From Cepaea nemoralis (taxonomy: Eukaryota > Mollusca > Gastropoda > Stylommatophora > Helicidae): a stretch of 64,000 nt of DNA. How positions within the stretch are numbered: the first letter of the stretch is position 1; the number at the start of each line of letters is the position of its first letter. A program made the translations under genes and the position numbers. Positions 1 through 9,960 of the stretch are shown piece by piece. Under the pieces are notes generated by a model. That model was not told the DNA's origin. It ran no database searches and worked only from the letters and a program-made list of their open reading frames with translations. The stretch lies in NCBI GenBank assembly GCA_014155875.1, contig JACEFZ010028129.1, positions 62,001 through 126,000 of the forward strand, given 5' to 3'.

Positions 1-1440
1 CATAGTCTAGACTAAAATGGCTTGCTTTATTTACTAGATATTGTCTGACAGTTCTGATTTCCTTGGTACATGGAACAACTACACTTCAATGTTTGGTTTC
101 ATCTAATGTGAACATCAGTTCCTACTGATCTAGTTCCACGTGGGCTGAACATCCATCACTTCAGGTGTGTTAACGATTGGTATTCACTCATGTAGGATAC
201 ATATACCATTAAGCTCCACCGAGCAATGTTTATTAACTTCTTCCGTTGTGAAAGTTGCTGGCCCATCTCTCTACATCATACTTTATCCGGGATCGGATTT
301 TTAGTTGTTCCGAGTTCTTCATTCCAACCAGAGGAAACTGTAACATAAATCATATAACCGGTGATAGTCCTCCCCGTCACTGATCTCTATTAGATGAATC
401 GTGGGCCATCGGCCTCGCTCAGAAAATATAATGAACCTACTCTTCATGGACAGATGACTTGACCACATATGTTATCATCAGGCCAAGACAAGAAAAAAAA
501 TCAGCAAACAGAATGCGGAACCCCCCCCCCCCCCCCCCCCCCCCCCCCACACCAGGGAGCACCCACTGCAATATCCCAATTATCCCTCATTACTCAATCC
601 TCAATTAGTAAAGCTTATCAACACTTCACTAATCTATTTTCAACTAACAGAGCCAAGTATCACTTCCCTACTCTAGTTAGTTTTCCACTAACAGCGCTAA
701 TCATCACACTTTAGTTTAACAAACCTACAGCCTATATTAATTAGAACTAATTATAATCGGTTCTACCTTAGGCAACACTGCAGTTAGATCAAATTACATC
801 CACTCTTGCCATGACAGGCACGTGTAAAATTAAATTAACTCAATTCGCACACGGTAGACGTTTTCCCATCGGAACCACAGTGCCGAAGCACGTCTTCTAC
901 AATCCAAGGTTTGCGATCAACTCCCCATCTCCAAGCATGGTTTTTGGCCAAACCTCTAAAATTGGTCACGTGACATGGTTGTTGTCCTGCAGGTGTTATT
1001 TGGGCAATCATCCATTGTCAAGAATCGATTTTCCCTTGCCTAGTCACTGTCAAAGTTGTCATCACCTGTTTTGACTCCCCCAACAAACTAACGAGTTACT
1101 GTATGATCCCAACAACAGTTTTCCCCAACAAGCTGCCAATCTTCTTGATGTTCCGGAAACTATAAATTGACAGATGTACTGTTATCTTCCGAGCTGAGTA
1201 CTTCCGCTTCCAATCCGAGCTGTTTATAATCTGTCAAAGCGATGTATGATTCAGCTCATTCCCTTCCCCTGTTGTCGACCCAATGTAACCCCGTGCAGCT
1301 GCAACTATTTACCGTCCTGGGGTTTAACATCCGATTTGTTTATACTGTTAGTAAAATAGTTGTCGCTGGCAGATAGTCCGTTTAATCAGAAAGCCTCTAT
1401 ATTAATCATCTGGTTAAACGCACGGTTTTATTTTGTGACA
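1..1440 (-). repeat. 3' LTR (partial) of Gmr1-like LTR retrotransposon
   Basis: This block repeats almost base for base at 7154-8923 in the same orientation, apart from a 326-bp insertion in that second copy. On the minus strand it begins TGTCACAAAATAAAA, so it starts with the TG expected of an LTR. The other end lies before base 1. It contains a run of about 26 C at 523-548. Small differences from the partner LTR (single substitutions and one-base indels) suggest roughly 1-2% divergence by eye. Short ORFs inside it are not genes. Confidence 0.9.
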
Positions 1441-1442
1441 TA

Positions 1443-1457
1443 GGCCCCCTCTTAAGA
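1443..1457 (-). promoter_or_regulatory. Polypurine tract of the LTR retrotransposon
   Basis: Read on the minus strand, AAGAGGGGGCC lies two bases before the LTR start (TGTCACA). This is the usual place and composition for the plus-strand primer of an LTR retrotransposon. Identification rests on position and purine content. Confidence 0.75.
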
Positions 1458-1517
1458 GAGTAGTCCATCTCACTCTTCTCCACCGTGAGTTTAATCCAGA
1501 TGATTCATTCTTCTTCT

Positions 1518-1943
1518 TCAGGAGCTGGGTGTCTTGACAAGAAATCCGCTCCAACATTTTCCTTCCCAGGAATGTACTACACTGTGAAAGTTATAAGGTT
1601 GAAGTAACAACGACCATCGCATCAAACGGGCGTTGAGCTTCTGAGAAGTAGCCAGGAACATCAGGGGCTGATGATCCGACTGGACTCGAAACTTAACTCC
1701 ATACAAATATGGCTGGAATTTGTGCACTGCCCATACGAGAGACAAGCACTCTCTCTCTACAGTTGAATAATTCCTCTCCGCCTGTAGAAGTTTCTTACTT
1801 GCGTATGCTACAGGTTTCAAAACCGAAGCATCGTCTTTTCCTTCCTGTAACAGAGCTGCTCCAATCCCAATCGCACTCGCATCTGTTCTCAACACAAATG
1901 GTTTGGAAAGGTCAGGGAGCTGTAATACAGGTTTGCTGACCAA
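1518..1943 (-). pseudogene. RNase H domain of the Gmr1-like pol
   Basis: Ty3/gypsy RNase H, which degrades the RNA strand of the RNA-DNA hybrid during reverse transcription. Visible motifs are LRTDASAIGIGAAL (first catalytic Asp), the block SKKLLQAERNYSTVEREC (catalytic Glu) and QSDHQPL (second Asp). It follows the reverse transcriptase but lies in a different frame, and the linker between about 1943 and 2038 carries a one-base frame change. No chromodomain or integrase follows it: the LTR begins about 75 bases further on. That confirms RNase H is the last pol domain. The last residues after the RNase H core look degraded. Confidence 0.88.
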
Positions 1944-2037
1944 GGCCTCCTTTAACTGACTATAGGCATTCTCACATTCTGGTGTCCAAATGATTTGATC
2001 CTGGGAATCCCTTTTTCAAGGTTTCCGTCAATGGAGC

Positions 2038-3504
2038 TCACAATTCAGTGAAATGTGGGATAAATTTGTGGTAGAACCCACACAACGAGAGAAAAGATCG
2101 CACATCCTTCTTCGTTTTTGGCCTTGGTGCATTTCTGATTTTCTCCAGGTTATTCTCTTCTGGGACTATGTGTCCTGGAGTGATGGTGTGACCTAGAAAT
2201 TCCAGAGTCTGGTAACCAATCATGCACTTGGTTGGACGAGCAGTAAGCCCTGCTTCCTTGAGCCTATTAAACACTCTCTCCAAGGATTGTAAGTGGTCAT
2301 CCAAGCTGTCACTGGAAATCAGAATATCATCCATGAATGAGATGATGGATGGATCCTGTAACGGATCTAGTAAAGTCCTCATCATGCGTGTAAACACACT
2401 AGGTGCATTGCTGAGTCCAAAGGGCATGACTTTGAATTCGTAGTGTCCACTGGGTGTACTGAAAGCCAACAGTGGTCGAATCTCCGGTTTGACTGGTATC
2501 TGATAGTACCCCCTACTCAGATCCACCTTTGAAAAGTACCGAGCCTTATGGAGCCTAGCGAATAACTGAGTTGGATTCGGCAAAGGTTCCACCTGAAATT
2601 GTGTGTGACTGTTCAGAAGTCGGTAGTCTATACACAACCGGTGTTCTCCACTTGGTTTCCGTAACAAAACTACCCCTGCATTGTATGGGGATGTGGATGG
2701 TGCAATCACGTCATCCTCCAGCAGTTTTTGTATTTCCTCCTCCAGGGCCTTTTCTTTAGAGAATGGCACTGGGTAAACCTTTTGGCGGACAGGCTCCTGT
2801 GTGGTCAAAGTCATCTCGAACTCAACCAACCTCGTTCGTCTTGGTTTATCAGTCAGTATTTCCTTATGAGACTTGAGAACCTGGGTTATCCTTTCCCTCT
2901 CCTGGGAGGTCAGATCAGGGTTCACTTGCACATCCCTATAGGTTTCCTGGTGTACCAAGGGATATTCCCTGTCCTCGCTGGTTCCCACTTCAGTCTCCAC
3001 TGCAACTGCCATTGCCATGAGGTGAGCTGCCTTGTCTCCGGGTCTCTCTTCGTATTTCCGCAAGAGATTGATATGGAAAATCTTCGACTTTCCCCGGATC
3101 CGGATTTGATAGTTGGTTCTGGATATCACCCTTTCCACGGGAAATGGTCCTTGCCAACCTATCTCCAGTTTGTTGTTTCCCGTTGGGAGTAGCAACAAGA
3201 CTTTGTCTCCCACCTCTAGAGATCTTTCTTTAGACCTACGGTTGTAGTAGGCCGCATGTCTTTTCCTGGCCTTTTTCAAGTTTTGATTTGCCAGAGTCCA
3301 TCCCTTGTGGAGTTTTTCTTTCAGTTCCTCCACGTATTTGTAGGATGAGATCACTTCTTCTGACGTCCCCTCTTCAGTCCAACTCCTCAACATGGCTTCC
3401 AAAGGTCCTTTGATTGGACGACCAAACAGCAACGTAGCGGGTGGTAGTCCTGTTGAGCCATGAGGAACTTCCGATAGGCACGGTGGCTGCTGGGATATAT
3501 TCAT
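2038..3504 (-). pseudogene. Integrase C-terminal GPY/F module and reverse transcriptase of Gmr1-like pol
   Basis: One 488-residue frame. Residues about 20-90 are the end of the integrase. Residues 97-155 form a GPY/F-type module (GWQGPFPVERV, NYQIRIRGK, FHINLLRKYEE). Reverse transcriptase starts near residue 240 with the catalytic Asp in KVDLSRGYYQIPVKP (D328), the PFGLSNAPSVF block, and FMDDILISSD, which keeps both Asp of the YxDD box but has Phe in place of Tyr. The primer-grip and thumb blocks EFLGHTITP and FLSLCGFYHKFIPHF follow. The frame overlaps the upstream integrase frame at 3374-3504, marking a frameshift. The frame also ends before RNase H. The domain order, integrase then reverse transcriptase, is the reverse of canonical Ty3/gypsy. 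Confidence 0.92.
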
Positions 3505-5128
3505 CCCACCTATCAGGTTTTTCCTGCGCTAGTTTCCTGAGCATTGTCATCAACGTGCCGTTGAAACGCTCTACTTGTCCATTGGCTTGAGGGTGGTAAG
3601 GGCTGGTATGTATGTGGTTAGAGTGAAACACCCTAAATACCTCCTTCATGAGTTTTCCACAAAACTGAGATCCATTGTCCGTCAGAATTTGATCCGAAAA
3701 GCCTAATCTGGTAAAGGCCTCAATCAGTGCGTCCGCCACTCTTTTCGAGTCAATCGTGGTCAACGGTATGGCCTCACCCCACATTGTACAGCAATCCACG
3801 ATATCGATGGCTACCCTCTCGAAAGGAGAGTTCATGATGGGCATCTCACCCAACACCACCGGTGCTGTCCAGTGTTTCTGTGCCACCCTTTTGCACTCAG
3901 GGCATGACTTCACATACCAACGCACATCATCTGTCATTCCCGGCCAATAGTAATGGCAGGAAATTCGCTGCATGGTGGCGGCAATACCCATGTGTCCACT
4001 AAAGGAGATGGTATGCCCCATATGAAGAATCTGGGACCGGTGAGCTTTCGGGACGACCAACTGACCGTATAGGTTGTCTCCCCTTCCTGCTCTCCTGTAG
4101 AGTCCTGGTGGATCAGCACTTTTCTGCAGCTTTCTGTAGCAAGGACGTAAAGTATCATCCTCACTCTGGGCAGTTCGTAGCTCCCCCGGCATTGGGTTAG
4201 TCACAATTGCGTCTGCCTCTTCCGTTCTCGTCTGAGAGCGAGTCTGCATTGCTCCCATATGGATTGGCTCCCTGGGCATTCCCAGAAAGACATACCGGTA
4301 ACCTAGGATTACTGGAAAAATGGGATCGGTCAATACAGCGGCCTTGATGGTGCCGGTGACGTACCTTGACCGAATCTCCACATTAGCAATGGGCAACTTC
4401 ATGACTACAGCACTCTTCTGTGCAGGCTGTATCTCCATGGTTTCACCTGTGAATTGTTCTGGATGTACCAGATCCGCAGAAATCACGGCCTCCCCGTCCA
4501 GTCCTGTGTCGTATAAACACTCCACTTGACGACCGTTAACCTCTACCAATTCCACTACAGGTGGTTTTTCCTGGTCTGGAGTCTCTTCCTCGGCCTCGAC
4601 CTGTTCGGTGAGCTCCAACTTAGGTTTCCCGGGGCACACGAAGAATTGAGTGTCTCCTGACTTTCCCCTGCAGTCAATAGCATGGTGCGTATTCGACTTG
4701 CATTGGTTGCACCATTTCCCTGTCATAGATTTTCTAGTGCCGGACTTGAGTGAGCTCTCCTGGTGGCGAGCTTCCTTGTTGACCTTGGCATTTTCCGTGA
4801 CAACCTCCTTGGAAGTCACTTGACATGCTGCGAAGTGAGAGTTCTTAGCCTTCGATTTGCAGTCCCTCGTATTGTGAGAGGGTGACTTACAAATTGAACA
4901 CCACTTCTCCGACCACGGTTGTTTTGGTGTAGAGCTTGAAGTGCTCTTGCTTCCCTCCTTCTTCTTCTCTGAACTATCCTCTGATTTTTGCACATAAGGT
5001 TCCCACTTTTTTGTTCCTGAGTTTTTGGCTTTCTTCTTGTCATGTTTCTCTTGACTTTTGGAGTTGGTGGAAAGGTTTTCCCCTGCCTCCCCATGTACCT
5101 CGACGAACCGTTCTGCTAATTTTGTCAC
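3374..5128 (-). pseudogene. Zinc knuckles, aspartic protease and integrase core of Gmr1-like gag-pol
   Basis: A 584-residue frame. A Lys/Ser-rich segment is followed by two nucleocapsid zinc knuckles of form CX2CX4HX4C (residues 77-90 and 140-153). A retropepsin-like segment follows (VECLYDTG at 203-209; VILGYRYVFLG near 274-283). The integrase zinc-binding region has His near 369-379 and Cys at 409 and 412 (SCPECKR). The catalytic core has Asp442 (VAIDIV), Asp484 (LTDNGSQF) and Glu520 (GQVERFNG). Asp484 and Glu520 are separated by 35 residues, the DD35E spacing. The first two Asp are only 42 apart and the sequence between them jumps abruptly, which suggests an in-frame loss of about 20 residues. 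The frame is lost after residue about 550. Confidence 0.9.
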
Positions 5129-5220
5129 GAGGTCAATACGTTCCGCTCCTTGTTCTCCCAGGAAACGTCCTGAGAGGTTTAGACATTTGATTCTTCAGCT
5201 GGTCGACCACCATGAGCTCT

Positions 5221-6061
5221 TCAGACTCTCATAGTCATGTGCGAACCCAGCCAAATCCATCCACTTATGGAGATAAGATTTAGACGCAAACTGTAGGCGG
5301 CAAACAACTCCCCCGGTTCTCGTTTCGCTGCTCGAAATTTTTTCCGGTAGGTATGTGACGTAACCTCGAATCGTTTCAACAGAGCCGTCTTTAACTCGTC
5401 ATAATTGTTCTCATGTCCTGGTGGCAGGCGAGAATAAACCTCGTATCCGGTCCCGCGTAAACACTGGGATAGCTTAAGATTCCATTTGTTACGCTTCAGA
5501 CCCATAGCAACCGACATGGCCTCAAAGCGTTGCAGGTACTGGTCAATCTTCTCTTTGTCCTCCTCGTAGACCGCTAAAGGAAACTTCATAGCATGGTACC
5601 CATGTCCACCTACTGGTGTTGAGCCTGGGATGGAGGAACCTACAACTGCTCCCTCAGTTTCTCCATTAGATTGACTCTTCAACTCGAGTTCCCTCATCCG
5701 GTACTCGTGCTCCCTTTTCTGAGCCTCCTGCTCCGCTTCCCGTTTCCTAGCAGTTTTCCTCAACTTCAAGTTTCCTAGCTGCCTGCTCAGCTTCCAATTT
5801 CCTAGCTGCTTGCTCAGCTTCCAATTTCCTAGCTGCTTGCTCAGCTTCAAATTTCTTAGCTGCTTGCTCAGCTTCAAATTTCTTAGCTTCTTGTTCCAAC
5901 TCCATCCTTCTCAATTCCAATTCGGCCTTTCGATCTTCCCGTTCTGCTTGACGATACTCTCTCTCCACTTCCTGTATGTAATCCGTTAGAGCAGACCCCG
6001 ACAGTCCCATTTCTTCCCCCTTTGCCCTTAATTCTAACGTGCTTAGTTTAGGGGTGGCCAT
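5221..6061 (-). pseudogene. gag of the Gmr1-like LTR retrotransposon
   Basis: Structural protein of the retrotransposon particle. The chosen start is the Met of MATPKLSTLELRAKGEEMGL at 6061; an upstream in-frame Met lies in leader-like sequence. An N-terminal charged region leads into a run of near-identical nine-residue units (RKLEAEQAA and variants), predicted to form a coiled coil. The frame changes inside this repeat near 5750-5880. The central domain (from about 5592) resembles the capsid-type gag domain of vertebrate-like gypsy elements: FPLAVYEEDKEKIDQYLQRF, then a C-terminal alpha-helical part with ELKTALLKRF and FRAAKREPGELFAAYSLRL. A second frame change between about 5260 and 5130 separates it from the zinc-knuckle region. 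Confidence 0.85.
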
Positions 6062-6129
6062 TATACAGAGAGGTAAGCTAGCAGGTCTAGTACAATATAA
6101 CTGCAAATTACTATACAGATATATGAACA

Positions 6130-6483
6130 AGTACTATAAATCTAGATATTACCACACACAGCACATTCACTCAGTGACAAGAGTAGAATCAGGACCACAG
6201 ATCTATGCAGACGTGTGAAGTGTGAACAGGTAAGATATTAGTCCTAACCCCTATCCACATTCACTCTAGCTGGATTCTCCAATATGATATCTCCGTTTTA
6301 TAACTAAGGATCCCGTGTCAAAAGACCCCGTTGTCAGAAGATCCCACTGTCAAAGGTTCCTGCTTGCAGGAGATCTCGCTGTCCAAGAATTCCGTTTACG
6401 AGAGATCCCGCTGTCCAAAGATTCCGTTTACGAGAGATCCCGCTGTCCAAAGATCCCGTTTACGAGAGATCCCGCTGTCCAAA
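6130..6483 (-). repeat. Retrotransposon leader with 32-bp tandem repeats
   Basis: Untranslated leader between primer site and gag. From about 6365 to 6488 a 32-bp unit (gatcccgctgtccaaagat plus tccgtttacgaga) is repeated about three and a half times. More degenerate half-units extend left to about 6305. The final unit runs directly into the primer-binding site. Confidence 0.8.
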
Positions 6484-6502
6484 GATCCCTGACGAGCTCC
6501 CA
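6484..6502 (-). other. Primer-binding site, tRNA-Pro-like
   Basis: Read on the minus strand the site is TGGGAGCTCGTCAGGGATC, four bases inside the LTR end. It differs at two of the first 18 positions from the tRNA-Pro complement TGGGGGCTCGTCCGGGAT used by murine-leukaemia-type retroviruses. Position next to the LTR and the initial TGG support the call. Confidence 0.8.
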
Positions 6503-6506
6503 ATAA

Positions 6507-8923
6507 TGTCGTGTCCTCCTTTAAAGTGTCGTCCCTGGAGTGAAGAGAGTCAACACCCACATTATAATATTTTTCTTTCCTATCAATATCCTGGAGAATC
6601 CACCAGCTTCCGTCCAACACACTCCATCAGCCCGTGGACACCTTCCTATCACTCTCTCACTGTCGTACTATGCCCCCTCTCATACTTCCCCAACGCAACA
6701 TACTCAACAACTCTTGCTTCTAAAAATTAACAAAGATTAATTTATTAAAAGAAAAGTGTAACGTATATGAGACGTGTATGTGAAGAAAATGTGTGTCGTG
6801 TATTATAACATAAATGTATGTGTCAGCCCTCAAAGTTCAGGATCATAGTGTACACATCATGGCAAGGATTACACGACATCACACGAGTCAGTACACAAGA
6901 CCTCACCGAAGCCGTATCCTTCTTTCCAGACATGTCCTCTTCCAGGAACTTTGATGACCATGAGATCTGAATCCCATGTAAATATAGTCCTTGAAAAAAA
7001 AAAAAACTATTATTGTTCCTAACACAATGGTTCCTAATAGTTTTAGAGAAACCACGATCTCATAATTCTGCACGGTGAAAAATCATGGAACGCTGTCTCA
7101 TGAACATGACGGTTTCTTCTAGCGAAATGTTCTATATTTTCACTCTTAAACAGTCATAGTCTAGACCAAAATGGCTTGCTTTATTTACTAGATATTGTCT
7201 GACAGTTCTGATTTCCTTGGTACATGGAACAACTACACTTCAATGTTTGGTTTCATCTAATGTGAACATCAGTTCCTACTGATCTAGTTCCACGTGGGCT
7301 GAACATCCATCACTTCAGGTGTGTTAACGATTGGTATTCACTCATATAGGATACATATACCATTAAGCTCCACCGAGCAATGTTTATTAACTTCTTCCAT
7401 TGTGAAAGTTGCTGGCCCATCTCTCTACATCATACTTTATCCGGGATCGGATGTTTAGTTGTTCCGGGTTCTTCATTCCAACCAGAGGAACCTGTAACAT
7501 AAATCATATAACCGGTGATAGTCTCCCCGTCACTGATCTCTATTAGATGATCGTGGGGCCATCGGCCCTCGCTCAGAAAAATATAATGAACCTACTCTGT
7601 CATGGACAGATGACTGAACACATATGTTATCATCAGCCAAGACAAGAAAAAAAATCAACAAACAGAATGGGGAACCCACCCCCCCCCCCCCCACACCAGG
7701 GAGCACCCACTGCAATATCCCAATTATCCCTCATTACTCAATCCTCAATTAGTAAAGCTTATCAACACTTCACTAATCTATTTTCAACTAACAGTAGCCA
7801 AGTATCACTTCCCTACTCTAGTTAGTTTTCCACTAACAGTGCTAATCATCACACTTTAGTTTAACACACCTACAGCCTATATTAATTAGAACTAATTATA
7901 ATCGGTTCTACCTTAGGCAGAACCAATTCGCAAATAAGACAAGAGACTAAGCAAGATACAGTATCCAATTTCATAAGAAGAGGCCGTTGGAACTACATCG
8001 GCCATGTACTCAGAATGGACAAGACAAGACTCCCCTACCAAGCCCTCATATGGTCACCGGTAGGGAAAAGAAAACGGGGAAGACCAAGAGAGACCCTGCG
8101 TAGAACCATCATTAGAGAAGGCTCATTCAATGGCCAAGTAAATATCCAAGATCTACACAGATAGCAGCGAACCGCCAGGCATGGAGAGACAGGACTTCTG
8201 CCCTATGCGCCGCCTTAGGCTCAAGAGGAAAGACTAACTAACTAACTACCTTAGGCAACACTGCAGTTAGATCAAATTACATCCACTCTTGCCATGACAG
8301 GCACGTGTAAAATTAAATTAACTCAATTCGCACACGGTAGACGTTTTCCCATCAGAACCACAGTGCCGAAGCATGTCTTCTACAATCCAAGGTTTGCGAT
8401 CAACTCCCCATCTCCAAGCATGGTTTTTGGCCAAACCTCTAAAATTGGTCACGTGACATGGTTGTTGTCCTGCAGGTGTTTATTTGGGCAATCATCCATT
8501 GTCAAGAATCGATTTTCCCTTGCCTAGTCACTGTCAAAGTTGTCATCACCTGTTTTGACTCCCCCAACAACTAACGAGTTACTGTATGATCCCAACAACA
8601 GTTTTCCCCAACAAGCTGCCAATCTTCTTGATGTTCCGGAACTATAAATTGACAGATGTACTGTTATCTTCCGAGCTGAGTACTTCCGCTTCCAATCCGA
8701 GCTGTTTATAATCTGTCAAAGCGATGTATGATTCAGCTCATTCCCTTCCCCTATTGTCGACCCAATGTAACCCCGTGCAGCTGCAACTATTTACCGTCCT
8801 GGGGTTTTAACATCCGATTTGTTTATACTGTTAGTAAAATAGTTGTCGCTGGCAGATAGTCCGTTTAATCAGAAAGCCTCTATATTAATCATCGGGTTAA
8901 ACTCAAGGTTTTATTTTGTGACA
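6507..8923 (-). repeat. 5' LTR of the Gmr1-like retrotransposon (with a LINE insertion)
   Basis: The direct-repeat partner of the window's first 1440 bases. On the minus strand it starts TGTCACAAAAT at 8923 and ends ACACGACA at 6507, giving TG...CA termini. Its length is 2417 bp, or about 2.08 kb without the LINE insertion at 7920-8245 and its duplicated target. Element transcription should start here on the minus strand, but no clear TATA box was identified. A poly-C run lies near 7678-7692, shorter than in the other LTR. Confidence 0.88.
7920..8245 (+). mobile_element. 5'-truncated LINE 3' end inserted in the LTR
   Basis: Flanked by a perfect 12-bp target duplication, ctaccttaggca, at 7908-7919 and 8246-8257. 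The matching place in the other LTR (about 757-775) has the target once and no insert. The frame encodes a LINE C-terminal tail (KRKRGRPRETLRRTIIREG followed by an Arg/Trp-rich region). The insert ends in a short (ACTA/TAAC)n tail. A truncated 5' end, simple-sequence tail and target duplication are the marks of target-primed reverse transcription. Confidence 0.9.
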
Positions 8924-9960
8924 AGGCTGTCGTTCCACTCATACCGGAAGGTGATGCGCGCTCTTTCAGCCTTAACTTTCCTGGATTTAGAGATCAGGAC
9001 TGAGCATGGCATGTGAGCACTCCCATGGACATTCAAAACATTCCACTTTACATCAAGGACCGAGGACTGGGAGACAAGTGCCAAGTCACTAGCAGTGTCT
9101 GCATCGCCAGGCCTCATTGCTATTCTAGTCGGCTTACCATTATTTATGCAGACCACATCGGAGTCCACCATGGCATCCGCAAGGGCAATTCCCTGTCGAT
9201 TTTCTCCACTACTGTCCCAATCTCTTTTCCTCGCATTGAAGTCTCCACATATGAGTAGCCTATCATCTGATAATTCCTTCAATTATTTAAGCCAGTACCA
9301 TTGTTCCTTTCTGACAAAACAGTCCGCTGTGGCATATCCATCCATCCATCCATCATGTGCCATGCCGGTAAGCGTGAGCGGTCATGTTTTGCCATCTCAC
9401 TCGATCACCAGAGTCGTGGATCGGTTCCGTGTTTCTGTCCTCGACCATGCCACAAGGCCAAGCCATGCAGGTACTTGCTTCTAGGTCTCTTTTGCCCAGT
9501 GGGGTTTACATAACTGGCGTATCCAGGGCAATGGTATTTGTCTGTATTTAACTCCTGGAGCATGAGGACATCAAAATCATATATTAGCGTCTCCAATTCA
9601 TTATCTCTCTGCCTGGCACTACGACAGTTCCAGTATCCAACTCTTATATTGTTGAAACCTAGTCTCTCCACTTTGCGTCTTGTTCTCCTGGCGCCTGCCC
9701 TCCTATTTCTATGCCTTCTTCTCACACCATTTCCTCGCTTTCTCCTCCTCACTATCTCTTCGCTAGCCTCTGAAAGATGTGTCAAGCGCAGAGCACGTGC
9801 TCTGTAGCTCCGGCGACGATTCCCGTGTTTAATTAAATCAGTAAACAAAGTTTGGATATTGCAGGAAATAACCGGTAACCCTAACATTGCCTGCTTACTA
9901 AGGAAGGGAAAGGGGATGTCCCTCAGGAGTCCATACGCCTGGTACCGCCCCGCCCGCATA
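8924..9960 (-). pseudogene. LINE endonuclease domain (I/R1-like), interrupted
   Basis: Apurinic-type endonuclease of a non-LTR retrotransposon, which nicks the target DNA. N-terminal part: RVGYWNCRSARQRDNELETL and DVLMLQELN (catalytic Glu). C-terminal part: LLICGDFNARKRDWDS (metal-site Asp-x-Asn), an Asp-rich block and NVHGSAHMPCSV, which replaces the usual SDH motif. A basic Arg-rich stretch precedes the domain. A foreign LINE 3' fragment splits the domain near 9342-9474, a stop lies just downstream, and the LTR element cuts off the C-terminus at 8923. The gene is dead. Confidence 0.85.
9342..9474 (-). mobile_element. Short LINE 3' end inserted in the endonuclease gene
   Basis: Closely matches the C-terminal end and 3' UTR of the LINE at 58432-59195 (KYL-GLA-WHGR, then GGCATGGCACATGAT). 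On the minus strand the copy ends in an (ATGG)n tail. The endonuclease reading resumes on both sides. No target duplication was recognised. Confidence 0.75.

Noticed and set aside
469..1074. Two + strand frames in the LTR
   Set aside because: They have no domain, contain the poly-C run and lie entirely inside the LTR repeat.
2222..3192. Several + strand frames over the retrotransposon
   Set aside because: Shadows of the minus-strand reverse transcriptase and integrase frames.
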